Of a stretch of 64,000 bases of DNA, positions 17,003 through 24,356 are shown piece after piece (positions within the stretch are counted from its first letter, which is position 1; each line of letters begins with the position of its first letter). The notes below the pieces were generated by a model. That model made no database searches. It was not told the DNA's origin and saw only the letters and a list, made by a program, of their open reading frames with translations. The stretch is from Planctomycetota bacterium (GTDB lineage Bacteria > Planctomycetota > Phycisphaerae > WQYP01), in the NCBI GenBank assembly GCA_021805985.1, contig JAJZDN010000001.1, forward strand, positions 62,001 to 126,000, written 5' to 3'. The translations under genes were made by a program, and so were the position numbers.

Positions 17003-18847
17003 TCAGCCGCCGGAAAATTCGACTTTGGTCAGACGCTTGGGAACCCGATCCATAAGATTTTGTGTGCCATGGCGACTCTCGGCCGGAACCGGTCGCACGA
17101 AAGCTTTGATCGTGGCGTAGGTTTGATCTCCCCCGGGTGTAAGCGGACGAATGGTATACGCACCCACCGCAGCCGGTACAATAAATGTCTCGGCATAGTG
17201 GATAACCACCGGGTCAAAAGCTCCGGTGGGGCTTTCCACCGTTATGGCATCTCCCTGAACCAGATTCAATACATTTACTCCGCCGCCGGTGTGATGGAGG
17301 ACCTCACGGGTGAACCAGTGGCGGCGGGTTTCAATGAACTCCATTTCGTGCAGGCCGGTTCGTTCTTCGCGCCAGCCCGGCCCGGACCCCAGTGCGGTCA
17401 CATGGTTAATCAAATGTTGCTGCGTCCATTCACGCGTGCGATCCCATTGCAGATTGGCCAGGCCATGGTCCAAATGGACCGGTCGCGGCGCGCCGTCCAA
17501 ACCCTTACGATTCCAATCCCAGAGCTTAAATGTAAATATGTAGGGTGTGGCGCTGATTTCCAGAACCAGTCCGCCTGCCCCGGAACAATGGCACGTTCCG
17601 GCAGGAATCAGAAAGTGGTCGTGGCGTTGCGCGGGCCAGCGATTGGCATACAGATCCGTTGGAAAGGCCGTGGTACCTTGTTGCGCTTTATAAAGATCCG
17701 CCGCCATATCCGCGGCATTCACACCGTTGCGCAGCCCGAGATACACATAGGCATCCGAAGCGGCATCCAGCATGTAATAGCTTTCATCCTGCGTGTAGTG
17801 CATTCCAAAGTGCTTCTGGATATAGCCGGTCAAGGGATGCACCTGAAAGCTCAAATTTCCTCCGCCCATGGTATCTAACAGGTCAAAACGGATGGGAAAT
17901 TCCGGACCAAAGCGGGCGTAGACGCTGTCGCCCAGCAACTCCCGAGGTTGGCGATATACCACATTGATCGCGGGAAATTCTGTAAGGATAGTGCCGAATT
18001 GCAGGCTGAGAGAATTTTCTTCCGGCACACAGTCAAAGCCCCACCCGTAGTTGGGTTGACCGCGATCTAAGTTAAATTTGTCTTTCAGCCATTGGCCGCC
18101 CCAGGGGGCAGGATCAAAAAACGGTACCACCCGAAAAGGCCGTTGCGCTACTTGGCCCAGCGCCCCGCGAAGCGCATCGCCGCTTACAAGCTTCGGTGAA
18201 TGGGGAGTATTGCTGTCCAGAAAAAAATCGACGGAATCAAACACGCGGAATTTGTGTTGATCGCACACACGCCAGTCCACAAAATATCCCTGCTTATACT
18301 GTGCCGCCCACGCTTGCCCAATGTTGTTACAGCCCAAATTGCTGATGGCCCGCTGGCGGAATCGCCGCTGAATTTCCCAGCGTGCCAGGTCCGCGTAAAT
18401 GAGAATATCCGGTGACGCAGCAACCAGTGCCGCGCCAGGCCCGTAAATGAGTACCGTCCGATCTTGCCCGGACCTGACCTGATTTTGGGCCGCCCGAAGT
18501 TTTTCAGTATCGAAATAATCCTGCATTTCCAGATAAGTCATGCGGCCGAAAACCGGATCCGTACCAAGAAACGGCGCTATCATGGATGCTATTTCAGACG
18601 CAGACTTCATGAGCGAATGGGTATGAATCACCGAATCTGACTTGATGGCCTCACGCAACTGCGCCAGGACTTCGTCGTCCAGAACACCGGTATAGCAATC
18701 TACGGCAATTAAGCCAGAAGATCGGGGTTTTTCGCGCAGAACCTCACGCAAGTGGCTACCTATAGATTGCCATCCGTCCCAGGCGCAGTTGTCGCCACAG
18801 GTCACGTTGACAACGGGATGTTTATTGTAATTACCGATAGGGTCCAT
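17003..18847 (-). CDS. Phosphomannose-isomerase-like protein with N-terminal degenerate kinase-like domain
   Basis: A 614-aa two-domain protein. Residues about 240-610 are a class I mannose-6-phosphate isomerase-type cupin: PFFDPAPWGGQWL (about 243-253), the metal ligands Q335 and H337 in NLSFQVHP, E355 in TQDESYYML and H420 in PAGTCHCSG. Residues 1-230 resemble a nucleoside/uridine-kinase-like fold (IYGPGAALVAASPDILIYADLARWEIQRRF) but show no GxxxxGK(S/T) P-loop, so that part is probably not an active kinase. It would interconvert mannose- and fructose-6-phosphate or act on a related sugar phosphate. Its ATG overlaps the stop of the ROK kinase (TGATG), so the two are translationally coupled. 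Confidence 0.82.
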   Translation of the reverse strand: MDPIGNYNKHPVVNVTCGDNCAWDGWQSIGSHLREVLREKPRSSGLIAVDCYTGVLDDEVLAQLREAIKSDSVIHTHSLMKSASEIASMIAPFLGTDPVFGRMTYLEMQDYFDTEKLRAAQNQVRSGQDRTVLIYGPGAALVAASPDILIYADLARWEIQRRFRQRAISNLGCNNIGQAWAAQYKQGYFVDWRVCDQHKFRVFDSVDFFLDSNTPHSPKLVSGDALRGALGQVAQRPFRVVPFFDPAPWGGQWLKDKFNLDRGQPNYGWGFDCVPEENSLSLQFGTILTEFPAINVVYRQPRELLGDSVYARFGPEFPIRFDLLDTMGGGNLSFQVHPLTGYIQKHFGMHYTQDESYYMLDAASDAYVYLGLRNGVNAADMAADLYKAQQGTTAFPTDLYANRWPAQRHDHFLIPAGTCHCSGAGGLVLEISATPYIFTFKLWDWNRKGLDGAPRPVHLDHGLANLQWDRTREWTQQHLINHVTALGSGPGWREERTGLHEMEFIETRRHWFTREVLHHTGGGVNVLNLVQGDAITVESPTGAFDPVVIHYAETFIVPAAVGAYTIRPLTPGGDQTYATIKAFVRPVPAESRHGTQNLMDRVPKRLTKVEFSGG

Positions 18848-19797
18848 CAGCGGCTCCGTTTAGCATCCTTTGTGGCCAGATAAGCAATGCCCTTGATCCC
18901 TGCTTCATTGCCCAGAGCCGCAGGGCGGATAGGTACATTCCATTTTGCCCAGCAATGGGCACGAATAAACTTATGCATGTAAGGCACGATGACATCGGCG
19001 CATTGCGCGATCTTGCCGCCGAGGACCAACAGATCCGGGTCGTAATTATGTATCAACGTGGTGGCTGTGATAGCCCATATTTTAAGCGCGTGTGCTCTAA
19101 GCTGCCGGGCCAGTAAGTCCCCTTTCCCTGCCAGTCGAAAAACAGCCTCATAGGTAATGGCAGCTTCTGCGGCCAAGGCGCTTTGGGAAAATAAAGGGGA
19201 ATTGGCCGCTTGTGCCGGCAAAGCCCATGACGAAGCGTGCATTTCAACGCATCCAATATTCCCACATCCGCACGGCCCACCGCCGGCATCCAGAGTGTTG
19301 TGGCCGCCTGCGTTTCCTGCCAATCCGTGGGTACCGGTAAGCGCTTTACCCTGCATGACGACCGCGGTTCCCACTCCGGTGCCCATGGTGATCATGCCCA
19401 CATTTTTGGCCCCGCGTGCCACACCGTATTTTAGTTCACCCGCCAGTGCCGCATGAGCGTCGTTGCACCAGTACGCCGGTTTGCTGAATTTTTTATCAAT
19501 CCATGCGGCAAGCTTGAATTTTGGAGCGTCGGCAAACTTGCCGCCGGGCACCGCCCAGATTTTTCCGGATTCCGGAGCCACAATCGCGGGAATCGCAAGG
19601 CCGATCGCGGTGATATCACATTGCGCGATACCCGTTTGCTCACAGAGTTCCAGCCAGACGGGGGCGATACGATCCATGGCGCGGCGCAGGCCGTCGGCCG
19701 GGATTGCCGCGATTTCGCGCATTCGCAGAATTCTGCCGCGATCCACAATCGCCAGTTTGATATTCGTACCTCCAATATCCGCCGCCCATACTGCCAT
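18847..19797 (-). CDS. ROK-family sugar kinase
   Basis: A 316-aa cytosolic kinase, probably phosphorylating glucose, mannose or another hexose. MAVWAADIGGTNIKLAIVD is the phosphate-binding N-terminus, TMGTGVGTAVVMQGK and LAGNAGGHNTLD the sugar-binding and ROK signature regions, and GGGPCGCGNIGCVEMHAS contains the zinc-binding C-x-C-x(4)-C. NYDPDLLVLGGKI is the adenosine motif. I choose the ATG at 19797 because AAGGAG lies nine bases upstream and the protein starts directly with the domain; the longer frame overlaps the divergent regulator. It is first in the operon with the isomerase-like gene, and the divergent XylR-like regulator (19895) is the likely controller. Confidence 0.92.
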   Translation of the reverse strand: MAVWAADIGGTNIKLAIVDRGRILRMREIAAIPADGLRRAMDRIAPVWLELCEQTGIAQCDITAIGLAIPAIVAPESGKIWAVPGGKFADAPKFKLAAWIDKKFSKPAYWCNDAHAALAGELKYGVARGAKNVGMITMGTGVGTAVVMQGKALTGTHGLAGNAGGHNTLDAGGGPCGCGNIGCVEMHASSWALPAQAANSPLFSQSALAAEAAITYEAVFRLAGKGDLLARQLRAHALKIWAITATTLIHNYDPDLLVLGGKIAQCADVIVPYMHKFIRAHCWAKWNVPIRPAALGNEAGIKGIAYLATKDAKRSR

Positions 19798-19848
19798 AAG
19801 CAGAAACTCCTTGCCTTGAATCTTTCGTCTACGATACGGGAAAATAGT

Positions 19849-19856
19849 ATTGCAAT
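19849..19856. promoter_or_regulatory. Palindrome ATTGCAAT in the divergent control region
   Basis: An 8-base perfect palindrome with imperfect ATAG/CTAT flanks lies midway between the ROK kinase start (19797) and the XylR-like start (19895). It is a candidate operator or activator site for the kinase operon. Short palindromes arise by chance, so confidence is low. Confidence 0.35.
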
Positions 19857-19875
19857 CTATAGCTTTTTCGCCATA

Positions 19876-19890
19876 ATAATGTATCATTAT
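19876..19890. promoter_or_regulatory. 15-bp dyad directly before the XylR-like start codon
   Basis: ATAATG (19876-19881) and CATTAT (19885-19890) are inverted arms around a three-base centre, ending five bases before the regulator's ATG. This position would let a bound protein block translation initiation or transcription of its own gene, so an autoregulatory operator is possible. Confidence 0.4.
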
Positions 19891-19894
19891 CGCT

Positions 19895-21070
19895 ATGAAT
19901 GCCGGTTCGACATCATTTTCTGCAGCTCTACGCAAGCCCTCGGCCGGTGCCAAGCGGCCTAAGCATGTATTATTGGCCCTTTGGTGGTGGGACGAGCGGA
20001 TGTTGCGGGGCATAGCCCAGCACGGCGCTGCGCACGGTTGGATCTTGGACACCCGGGTGCGTTTTGCCAATCGTTTGCCCATCCGGCGTAAGTACGACGG
20101 CGTAATCGTATTTAGCGGGCGTGACGCCACCTTGCAGCGCATGGCCCGGGCGATCCATTGTCCGATTGTAAATTTGGACCAGCACCGGCCTGTGCCCGGT
20201 GCCTGCACGGTCTGCTGCGATGATGCAGCAGTGGGGCAGGCGGCCGGTGAGCATTTGCTGGCCTGTGGGCTTGAACGCATTGCATTTGTTCAAATGCGCT
20301 CCCGCCGCAGTAAATCCGAGCGCGCAAGGTTTGCGGGCCTGCGCCGGGCGGCGCTGGCCGCAGGAATTCATGCCAAAGCCGTCGCCATCAAGGACTTGAA
20401 ACGCAAACTCGTCAAGACGGCAATCCCCATGGGCCTGATGGCAGGTAATGATGAGGCGGCCGTGGAAGCAATCGGAGTGTGTCTGGAAGCAGGTTTAACC
20501 GTACCGGATGATGTTGCGGTTGTCGGCGTAGACAATTTTCCGACCGTCTGTCTGCATGCGCCGGTGCAATTATCCAGTATTGACCTGAACCTGGAGCACT
20601 GGGGACAGCGGGCGGCCGAAACATTGGATTCTATGATGTCCGGCTTAAAATCCTCAATCGACAAACAAGTGATTCCCAACGCCGGCGTCATTGCCCGTGC
20701 TTCCACCGATGTCGCCCACCGCCTGGACCCGCGGTTGGCCAAGGCTGTGCGTTATATCCGTGATAACTTTCACCGGCCTATGAAAATTTCCGAGTTGGTG
20801 CGGCATGTCGGTCTTTCGCGGCAGTCGCTGCAAAATTATTTTCAGATGCAACTTCATCGCTCCATGCACCAGCAGTTGTCCATGGTGCGAATCGCTCATG
20901 CCACACAGCTTATGCGCCGCGGGGATGAAGGCCTTGCGCGTATTGCCCAAGCCAGCGGATTCCGTGATTACCAGCACTTTCATCGCGTTTTTCGCAAACT
21001 CAATGGTCTGACTCCTTCCGCCTGGCGGCAGCGCCGCGCTGCCGCGACGGACCTTGAAGAAATCAAATAG
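19895..21070 (+). CDS. XylR-like transcriptional regulator (LacI-type sensor, AraC-type HTH)
   Basis: A 391-aa regulator. Residues about 25-280 form a periplasmic-binding-protein-like sensor (HVLLALWWWDERMLRGIAQHG at the start, DDVAVVGVDNFPTVC later), as in LacI and XylR. Residues about 285-385 are an AraC-type double helix-turn-helix (RYIRDNFHRPMKISELVRHVGLSRQSLQNYF ... GFRDYQHFHRVFRKLNG). This order, sensor first and AraC HTH last, is that of the xylose regulator XylR. It is divergent from the ROK kinase/isomerase operon and probably activates or represses it on binding a sugar. No clear Shine-Dalgarno precedes the ATG. Confidence 0.9.
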   Translation: MNAGSTSFSAALRKPSAGAKRPKHVLLALWWWDERMLRGIAQHGAAHGWILDTRVRFANRLPIRRKYDGVIVFSGRDATLQRMARAIHCPIVNLDQHRPVPGACTVCCDDAAVGQAAGEHLLACGLERIAFVQMRSRRSKSERARFAGLRRAALAAGIHAKAVAIKDLKRKLVKTAIPMGLMAGNDEAAVEAIGVCLEAGLTVPDDVAVVGVDNFPTVCLHAPVQLSSIDLNLEHWGQRAAETLDSMMSGLKSSIDKQVIPNAGVIARASTDVAHRLDPRLAKAVRYIRDNFHRPMKISELVRHVGLSRQSLQNYFQMQLHRSMHQQLSMVRIAHATQLMRRGDEGLARIAQASGFRDYQHFHRVFRKLNGLTPSAWRQRRAAATDLEEIK

Positions 21071-21324
21071 AATCAACCTCTTCTGCGCCGTGTAAACGCG
21101 ACGATTAAACCTCGCGGCACCCCATGTCCACGCTCGTATAAGAAAATTCTGATTACTCCAAATGGTGCGTACCCAAACTTCTTTTGGTCCATGCAAATGG
21201 AAGTCCGGGAACGGTTCCACACATTTTTTGGCAACGGCCTGATAACGAGGTGCCCCGATAGCAATTGTGATGCAAACCTGCGAAGCGCTTTACTCGGCGC
21301 GCTGCCGGATGTAAATTCTTAGGC
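21071..21324. other. Spacer with no recognised feature
   Basis: The 254 bases between the XylR-like gene and scpB hold no convincing ORF, RNA or terminator that I can see. Confidence 0.5.
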
Positions 21325-22053
21325 ATGAATACAGCCATTGAATCAACCTCTGCATCACAAGAACCGCTGGAGCAACCGGCTCAAAGTGTGCCTTCCCAAA
21401 CAACCGAGATAGCTTCCGGTGAAGATATTCCGCTTGCTCCGGGGCAGCCGGCAGCGGCCGAAGGTGAAATCGCCCCCGCCGAGCTTGAGACAAATGATCG
21501 CGTATCACCGGAAGAGCCGCTCTCTGCGGAACCCATGCCGTTGCGACAAGTGCTTGAGGCCCTGCTGTTTGCCAGTGATGTACCTTTGTCCGCCGCCAAA
21601 ATTGCGCAGACGCTGGGTTTGGATTCAGCGCGGACAATAAAAGCGGCGGTTGAAGAATTAAATGAGCTATACAATCAGCGCGAAGCCGCTTTCAGAATTG
21701 AAGAGCGGGCCGGCGGCTATCAAATACTGACTTTGCCGCAGTATGCTCAATACATTCAACGCTTAATGCGCAAGCGTGATGAAGGCCGACTGACTCCCGC
21801 CGCTCTGGAAACCTTAGCCATTATTGCCTACAAGCAGCCAATCTTACGCGTGGATGTCGAAGCCATCCGCGGCGTGGCCTGCGGCGAAGTGATCCGCACG
21901 CTGATGGAATATAATCTGGTCAAAATTGTGGGCCGGGCCGAAGATGTCGGGCGGCCCATGCTGTATGGCACATCCAAACATTTTCTGGAAGTTTTCGGAT
22001 TAGCAAGCCTGAAAGATTTGCCCAAATCGGATCAACTCAAAGAACCTGCCTGA
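21325..22053 (+). CDS. scpB: Segregation and condensation protein B
   Basis: A 242-aa kleisin-interacting subunit of the SMC-ScpAB complex, which organises and segregates the chromosome. After an acidic, Glu/Pro-rich tail of about 65 residues, the two winged-helix domains start at LRQVLEALLFASDVPLSAAKIAQTLG. The second includes LTPAALETLAIIAYKQPILRVDVEAIRGV, the family hallmark, then EDVGRPMLYGTSKHFLEVFGL at the end. The length is normal apart from the extended acidic N-terminus. No scpA is present in the window. It converges with the VWA gene, whose stop is eight bases away. Confidence 0.93.
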   Translation: MNTAIESTSASQEPLEQPAQSVPSQTTEIASGEDIPLAPGQPAAAEGEIAPAELETNDRVSPEEPLSAEPMPLRQVLEALLFASDVPLSAAKIAQTLGLDSARTIKAAVEELNELYNQREAAFRIEERAGGYQILTLPQYAQYIQRLMRKRDEGRLTPAALETLAIIAYKQPILRVDVEAIRGVACGEVIRTLMEYNLVKIVGRAEDVGRPMLYGTSKHFLEVFGLASLKDLPKSDQLKEPA

Positions 22054-22061
22054 AAACCCCG

Positions 22062-23141
22062 TTATGGAATGGCTCCCGAACCCTCGCGCTCCAGTATGCG
22101 CTTAGATAAATATAAAAATTTTCCGCCGGTTTCGGCAGCGATCTTCCGCAGGTTTTCCTGATGCCTTTTATTATCACCCATAAATGTAAACGTGTATACA
22201 CGAATGGGATAGTGGCTGTTTAACTCGCCAATATCCGTAATTAATCGCGGATCGACATAACCGTCAGTAAGAAAAAAGATGACCTGAGGGTGCATCGCCC
22301 AGGCGGCTTTAAAGGGGCGGAGAAAAGGCTGCAATTCTCCCATGTCTTTATTTTCTGCAATGATGTTGTGAACCTGCGGCAGCACCATGGCTCGGTTGGC
22401 CGGCGAAGCCCGCAGGAGTTTGTCGGGGCCTAAAATTTTGTACTGGGCGGAAATTTTAATAACCGCAAATCTCTGGAAGGGCAGTAAATGCCGAATGGAT
22501 CGCTGCACTTCCCGCCTGAGCAAGTAAAGATGCCCGACCATTCGCCCGCCATGATCCACCAGAAAAACTACGCGCTTAGCCCGGGTTTGTACGCCGAAGA
22601 AAGATACCGCCGGCATGCCGCCAATGGTTTTTCCCGGCACGCCCATGACACCCATGGATCCGTTATTGGAAGCCAACTCGCCGCCTTTTCCAAGACTGAT
22701 GGCAAAGAGATGCTCATTGGCGGCAGTGCCATTGAGCATCGCGTTTAGCGCGGTCGGAGATACGGAATTGCTGGCGTGGCGCGTGGAAAGAAAACGCTTA
22801 AGGGCCGATACCCGCGTGGGGGCCGCTGTTACCCTATCCGGGTGCGAAAGTTGGTTGCCGGACAAAAAAGATTGCGGAACAATCAACGGCAGGGGCCGGG
22901 ACGGTGGAGCTTTGATCAGCATCCGAATCGCCAGCACAAAAGCAAACAATAGCAGCACATGCACAAGCATCGAGAGTACCACGCTAAGCCAGGTTCCACT
23001 GCCAATACTTCGAGTTGCCGCGCCAGGCGTTTTCGAAATCCGCGGTGCCGATCTTTTGGGAAGTTTGAAGCGCGTGCGTGAACGAAACGAAAACGCCGGG
23101 CGGCGGGAAAAGGTGCGTCCGAATTTTGGTGCACGCGCCAT
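22062..23141 (-). CDS. Membrane-anchored VWA-domain protein with degenerate MIDAS
   Basis: A 359-aa protein. A basic, Arg/Phe-rich N-terminal tail (about 45 residues) is followed by one transmembrane helix (LSVVLSMLVHVLLLFAFVLAIRML), a Ser/Thr-rich linker and a von Willebrand A domain from about residue 180. VVFLVDHGGRM stands where VWA domains have D-x-S-x-S, so both metal-binding serines are lost. FLTDGYVDP keeps the downstream TDG motif. The domain may bind partners without a metal. Function unknown; it may be part of a planctomycete envelope complex. Confidence 0.75.
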   Translation of the reverse strand: MARAPKFGRTFSRRPAFSFRSRTRFKLPKRSAPRISKTPGAATRSIGSGTWLSVVLSMLVHVLLLFAFVLAIRMLIKAPPSRPLPLIVPQSFLSGNQLSHPDRVTAAPTRVSALKRFLSTRHASNSVSPTALNAMLNGTAANEHLFAISLGKGGELASNNGSMGVMGVPGKTIGGMPAVSFFGVQTRAKRVVFLVDHGGRMVGHLYLLRREVQRSIRHLLPFQRFAVIKISAQYKILGPDKLLRASPANRAMVLPQVHNIIAENKDMGELQPFLRPFKAAWAMHPQVIFFLTDGYVDPRLITDIGELNSHYPIRVYTFTFMGDNKRHQENLRKIAAETGGKFLYLSKRILEREGSGAIP

Positions 23142-23673
23142 ACGTTATTTTCCCTTTGTTATTGCGGCGCCTGTAAACTACTTCTAACTTTCTACCCCAA
23201 AGCGGAAATCTTCTGATTTCTCCTGATCGCCGGGAATAATTATCGACAAGCTGGCCACTGCGCAGGTCAACTTCCAGTATAGCCGTCCCGCCAAAAAACC
23301 TGAAAAACCTGCTATTTTCACCGGTTTCTTACCCAGTCTGCTATAGATCCATGCCCGAATATCACCGGCCGATACGGTGGGGGGGCCTGATGTTTATCGA
23401 CCATAAGCGGTGGGTCGCTTGACTTACGCCCTATAAATTCATACAACGGATACCGCAGTTAGTAAAGCGTCCGCCGAAAAATATTAATTTTCGGCTTTTT
23501 GGAGGCTTTAAACTGCCCGCATGCCGTCGCGGTGGAATTGAGACCTGCGAGGGGGCTTATGAGGGGCTTACATGAGGGCATAGGTGCTGAAATGCTAGCG
23601 CCCATGACGGTCATGGACGACGAATTAGTTCTTGGCTTGTTTTATTCAGGCCGCCATTACAGGAGTTTATATT
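23142..23673. other. 530-base spacer with possible promoter and orphan terminator
   Basis: No gene is supported here. A candidate promoter (TTGACT near 23419, 17 bases, TACAAC) reads to the right, and a terminator-like hairpin with a T-tract follows at 23473-23500. Together they could make a very short transcript or a leader that attenuates the DUF2934 gene at 23674. Confidence 0.4.
23473..23500 (+). terminator. Intrinsic-terminator-like hairpin not preceded by a recognised gene
   Basis: GCCGAAAA (23473-23480) pairs with TTTTCGGC (23488-23495) around a seven-base loop and is followed by TTTTT on the plus strand. The minus-strand reading also has an A/T-rich flank. The nearest plus-strand gene upstream is scpB, with the convergent VWA gene in between. 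It may end a small RNA or act as a leader attenuator for the DUF2934 gene. Confidence 0.6.
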
Positions 23674-23946
23674 ATGCCTATTCGCAAAACAAAAACGTCG
23701 GAAGTTGCACCGGTTAAAGCACCCGCTGCTACCCCCGTTGCCGCCGCCACTCCGGTCGCCCGATCAGAATCCAAGGGCAGCGGTACGTTGTCTGCCAAGG
23801 GGGGCGCTTCCGCTGTGAAAGTCCCCGTAACATATGAACAAATTGCCGAACGTGCTTATCAGATTTACCTGAAGCGCGGATTTGGCCCCGGCGATGCCAC
23901 CTCGGACTGGGTAGAAGCCGAGCGCCAACTGAAAGCCGCCCGATAA
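23674..23946 (+). CDS. DUF2934-domain small protein
   Basis: A 90-aa protein starting MPIRKTKTSE with AGGAG eight bases before the ATG. The first 55 residues are a low-complexity Ala/Pro/Lys/Ser tail. The last 35, YEQIAERAYQIYLKRGFGPGDATSDWVEAERQL, match DUF2934, a short helical domain of unknown function common in small bacterial proteins. The basic, Ala/Pro-rich tail hints at nucleic-acid binding, but nothing shows this directly. Confidence 0.85.
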   Translation: MPIRKTKTSEVAPVKAPAATPVAAATPVARSESKGSGTLSAKGGASAVKVPVTYEQIAERAYQIYLKRGFGPGDATSDWVEAERQLKAAR

Positions 23947-24047
23947 CTCACAAGGTCCCGGCTTCGGTATTTTTTGACAACTTTGTGTCGCATGGTGCGT
24001 GTAACTCCAACAGGAAGGCCTGAAGCTTTCCTTGAAGGAGTTACATC

Positions 24048-24266
24048 ATGAAAAAATCGGCCGCAAAAGTTATCCTTGCAGGTTTACTGGGTGCTTCGGC
24101 TTTAGCGGGTTGCGCCACACGAGCGGTTATTGTCGCCCGACCCGGACCTCCAATCGCCGGGGTGGTCATTGCCCCCGCCGGGCCGCGCGCCGTATGGGTT
24201 CCAGGCCATTGGGTCTGGCGTCCGTATTGGGGGCGGTATGTCTGGGTGCGCGGTCATTGGCGGTAA
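24048..24266 (+). CDS. Small lipoprotein with YXWGXW/WXXGXW-type repeat
   Basis: A 72-aa exported lipoprotein. The signal peptide MKKSAAKVILAGLLGASALAGC ends in a lipobox (ALAGC). The mature part is short, with AVWVPGHWVWRPYWGRYVWVRGHW at the C-terminus, two W-x-x-GHW units of the YXWGXW repeat family found in bacterial surface lipoproteins. The start is preceded by AAGGAG. Function unknown. Confidence 0.85.
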   Translation: MKKSAAKVILAGLLGASALAGCATRAVIVARPGPPIAGVVIAPAGPRAVWVPGHWVWRPYWGRYVWVRGHWR

Positions 24267-24356
24267 AATGCCTTCGCGGCGCGTGCCAAGTCGCTTCCGG
24301 CGCGATAAAATGATTCCCTTGGAATTGTTGGATTTGCTACGAAAGCGAGTTTGTGA

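Noticed and set aside
18847-20280. Long frame upstream of the ROK kinase
   Set aside because: The added 161 residues overlap the divergent regulator and are not protein-like; AAGGAG precedes the ATG at 19797.
23499-23717. 72-aa ORF overlapping the DUF2934 start
   Set aside because: It starts at a non-ATG codon, has poor composition and runs into the DUF2934 gene in a different frame.
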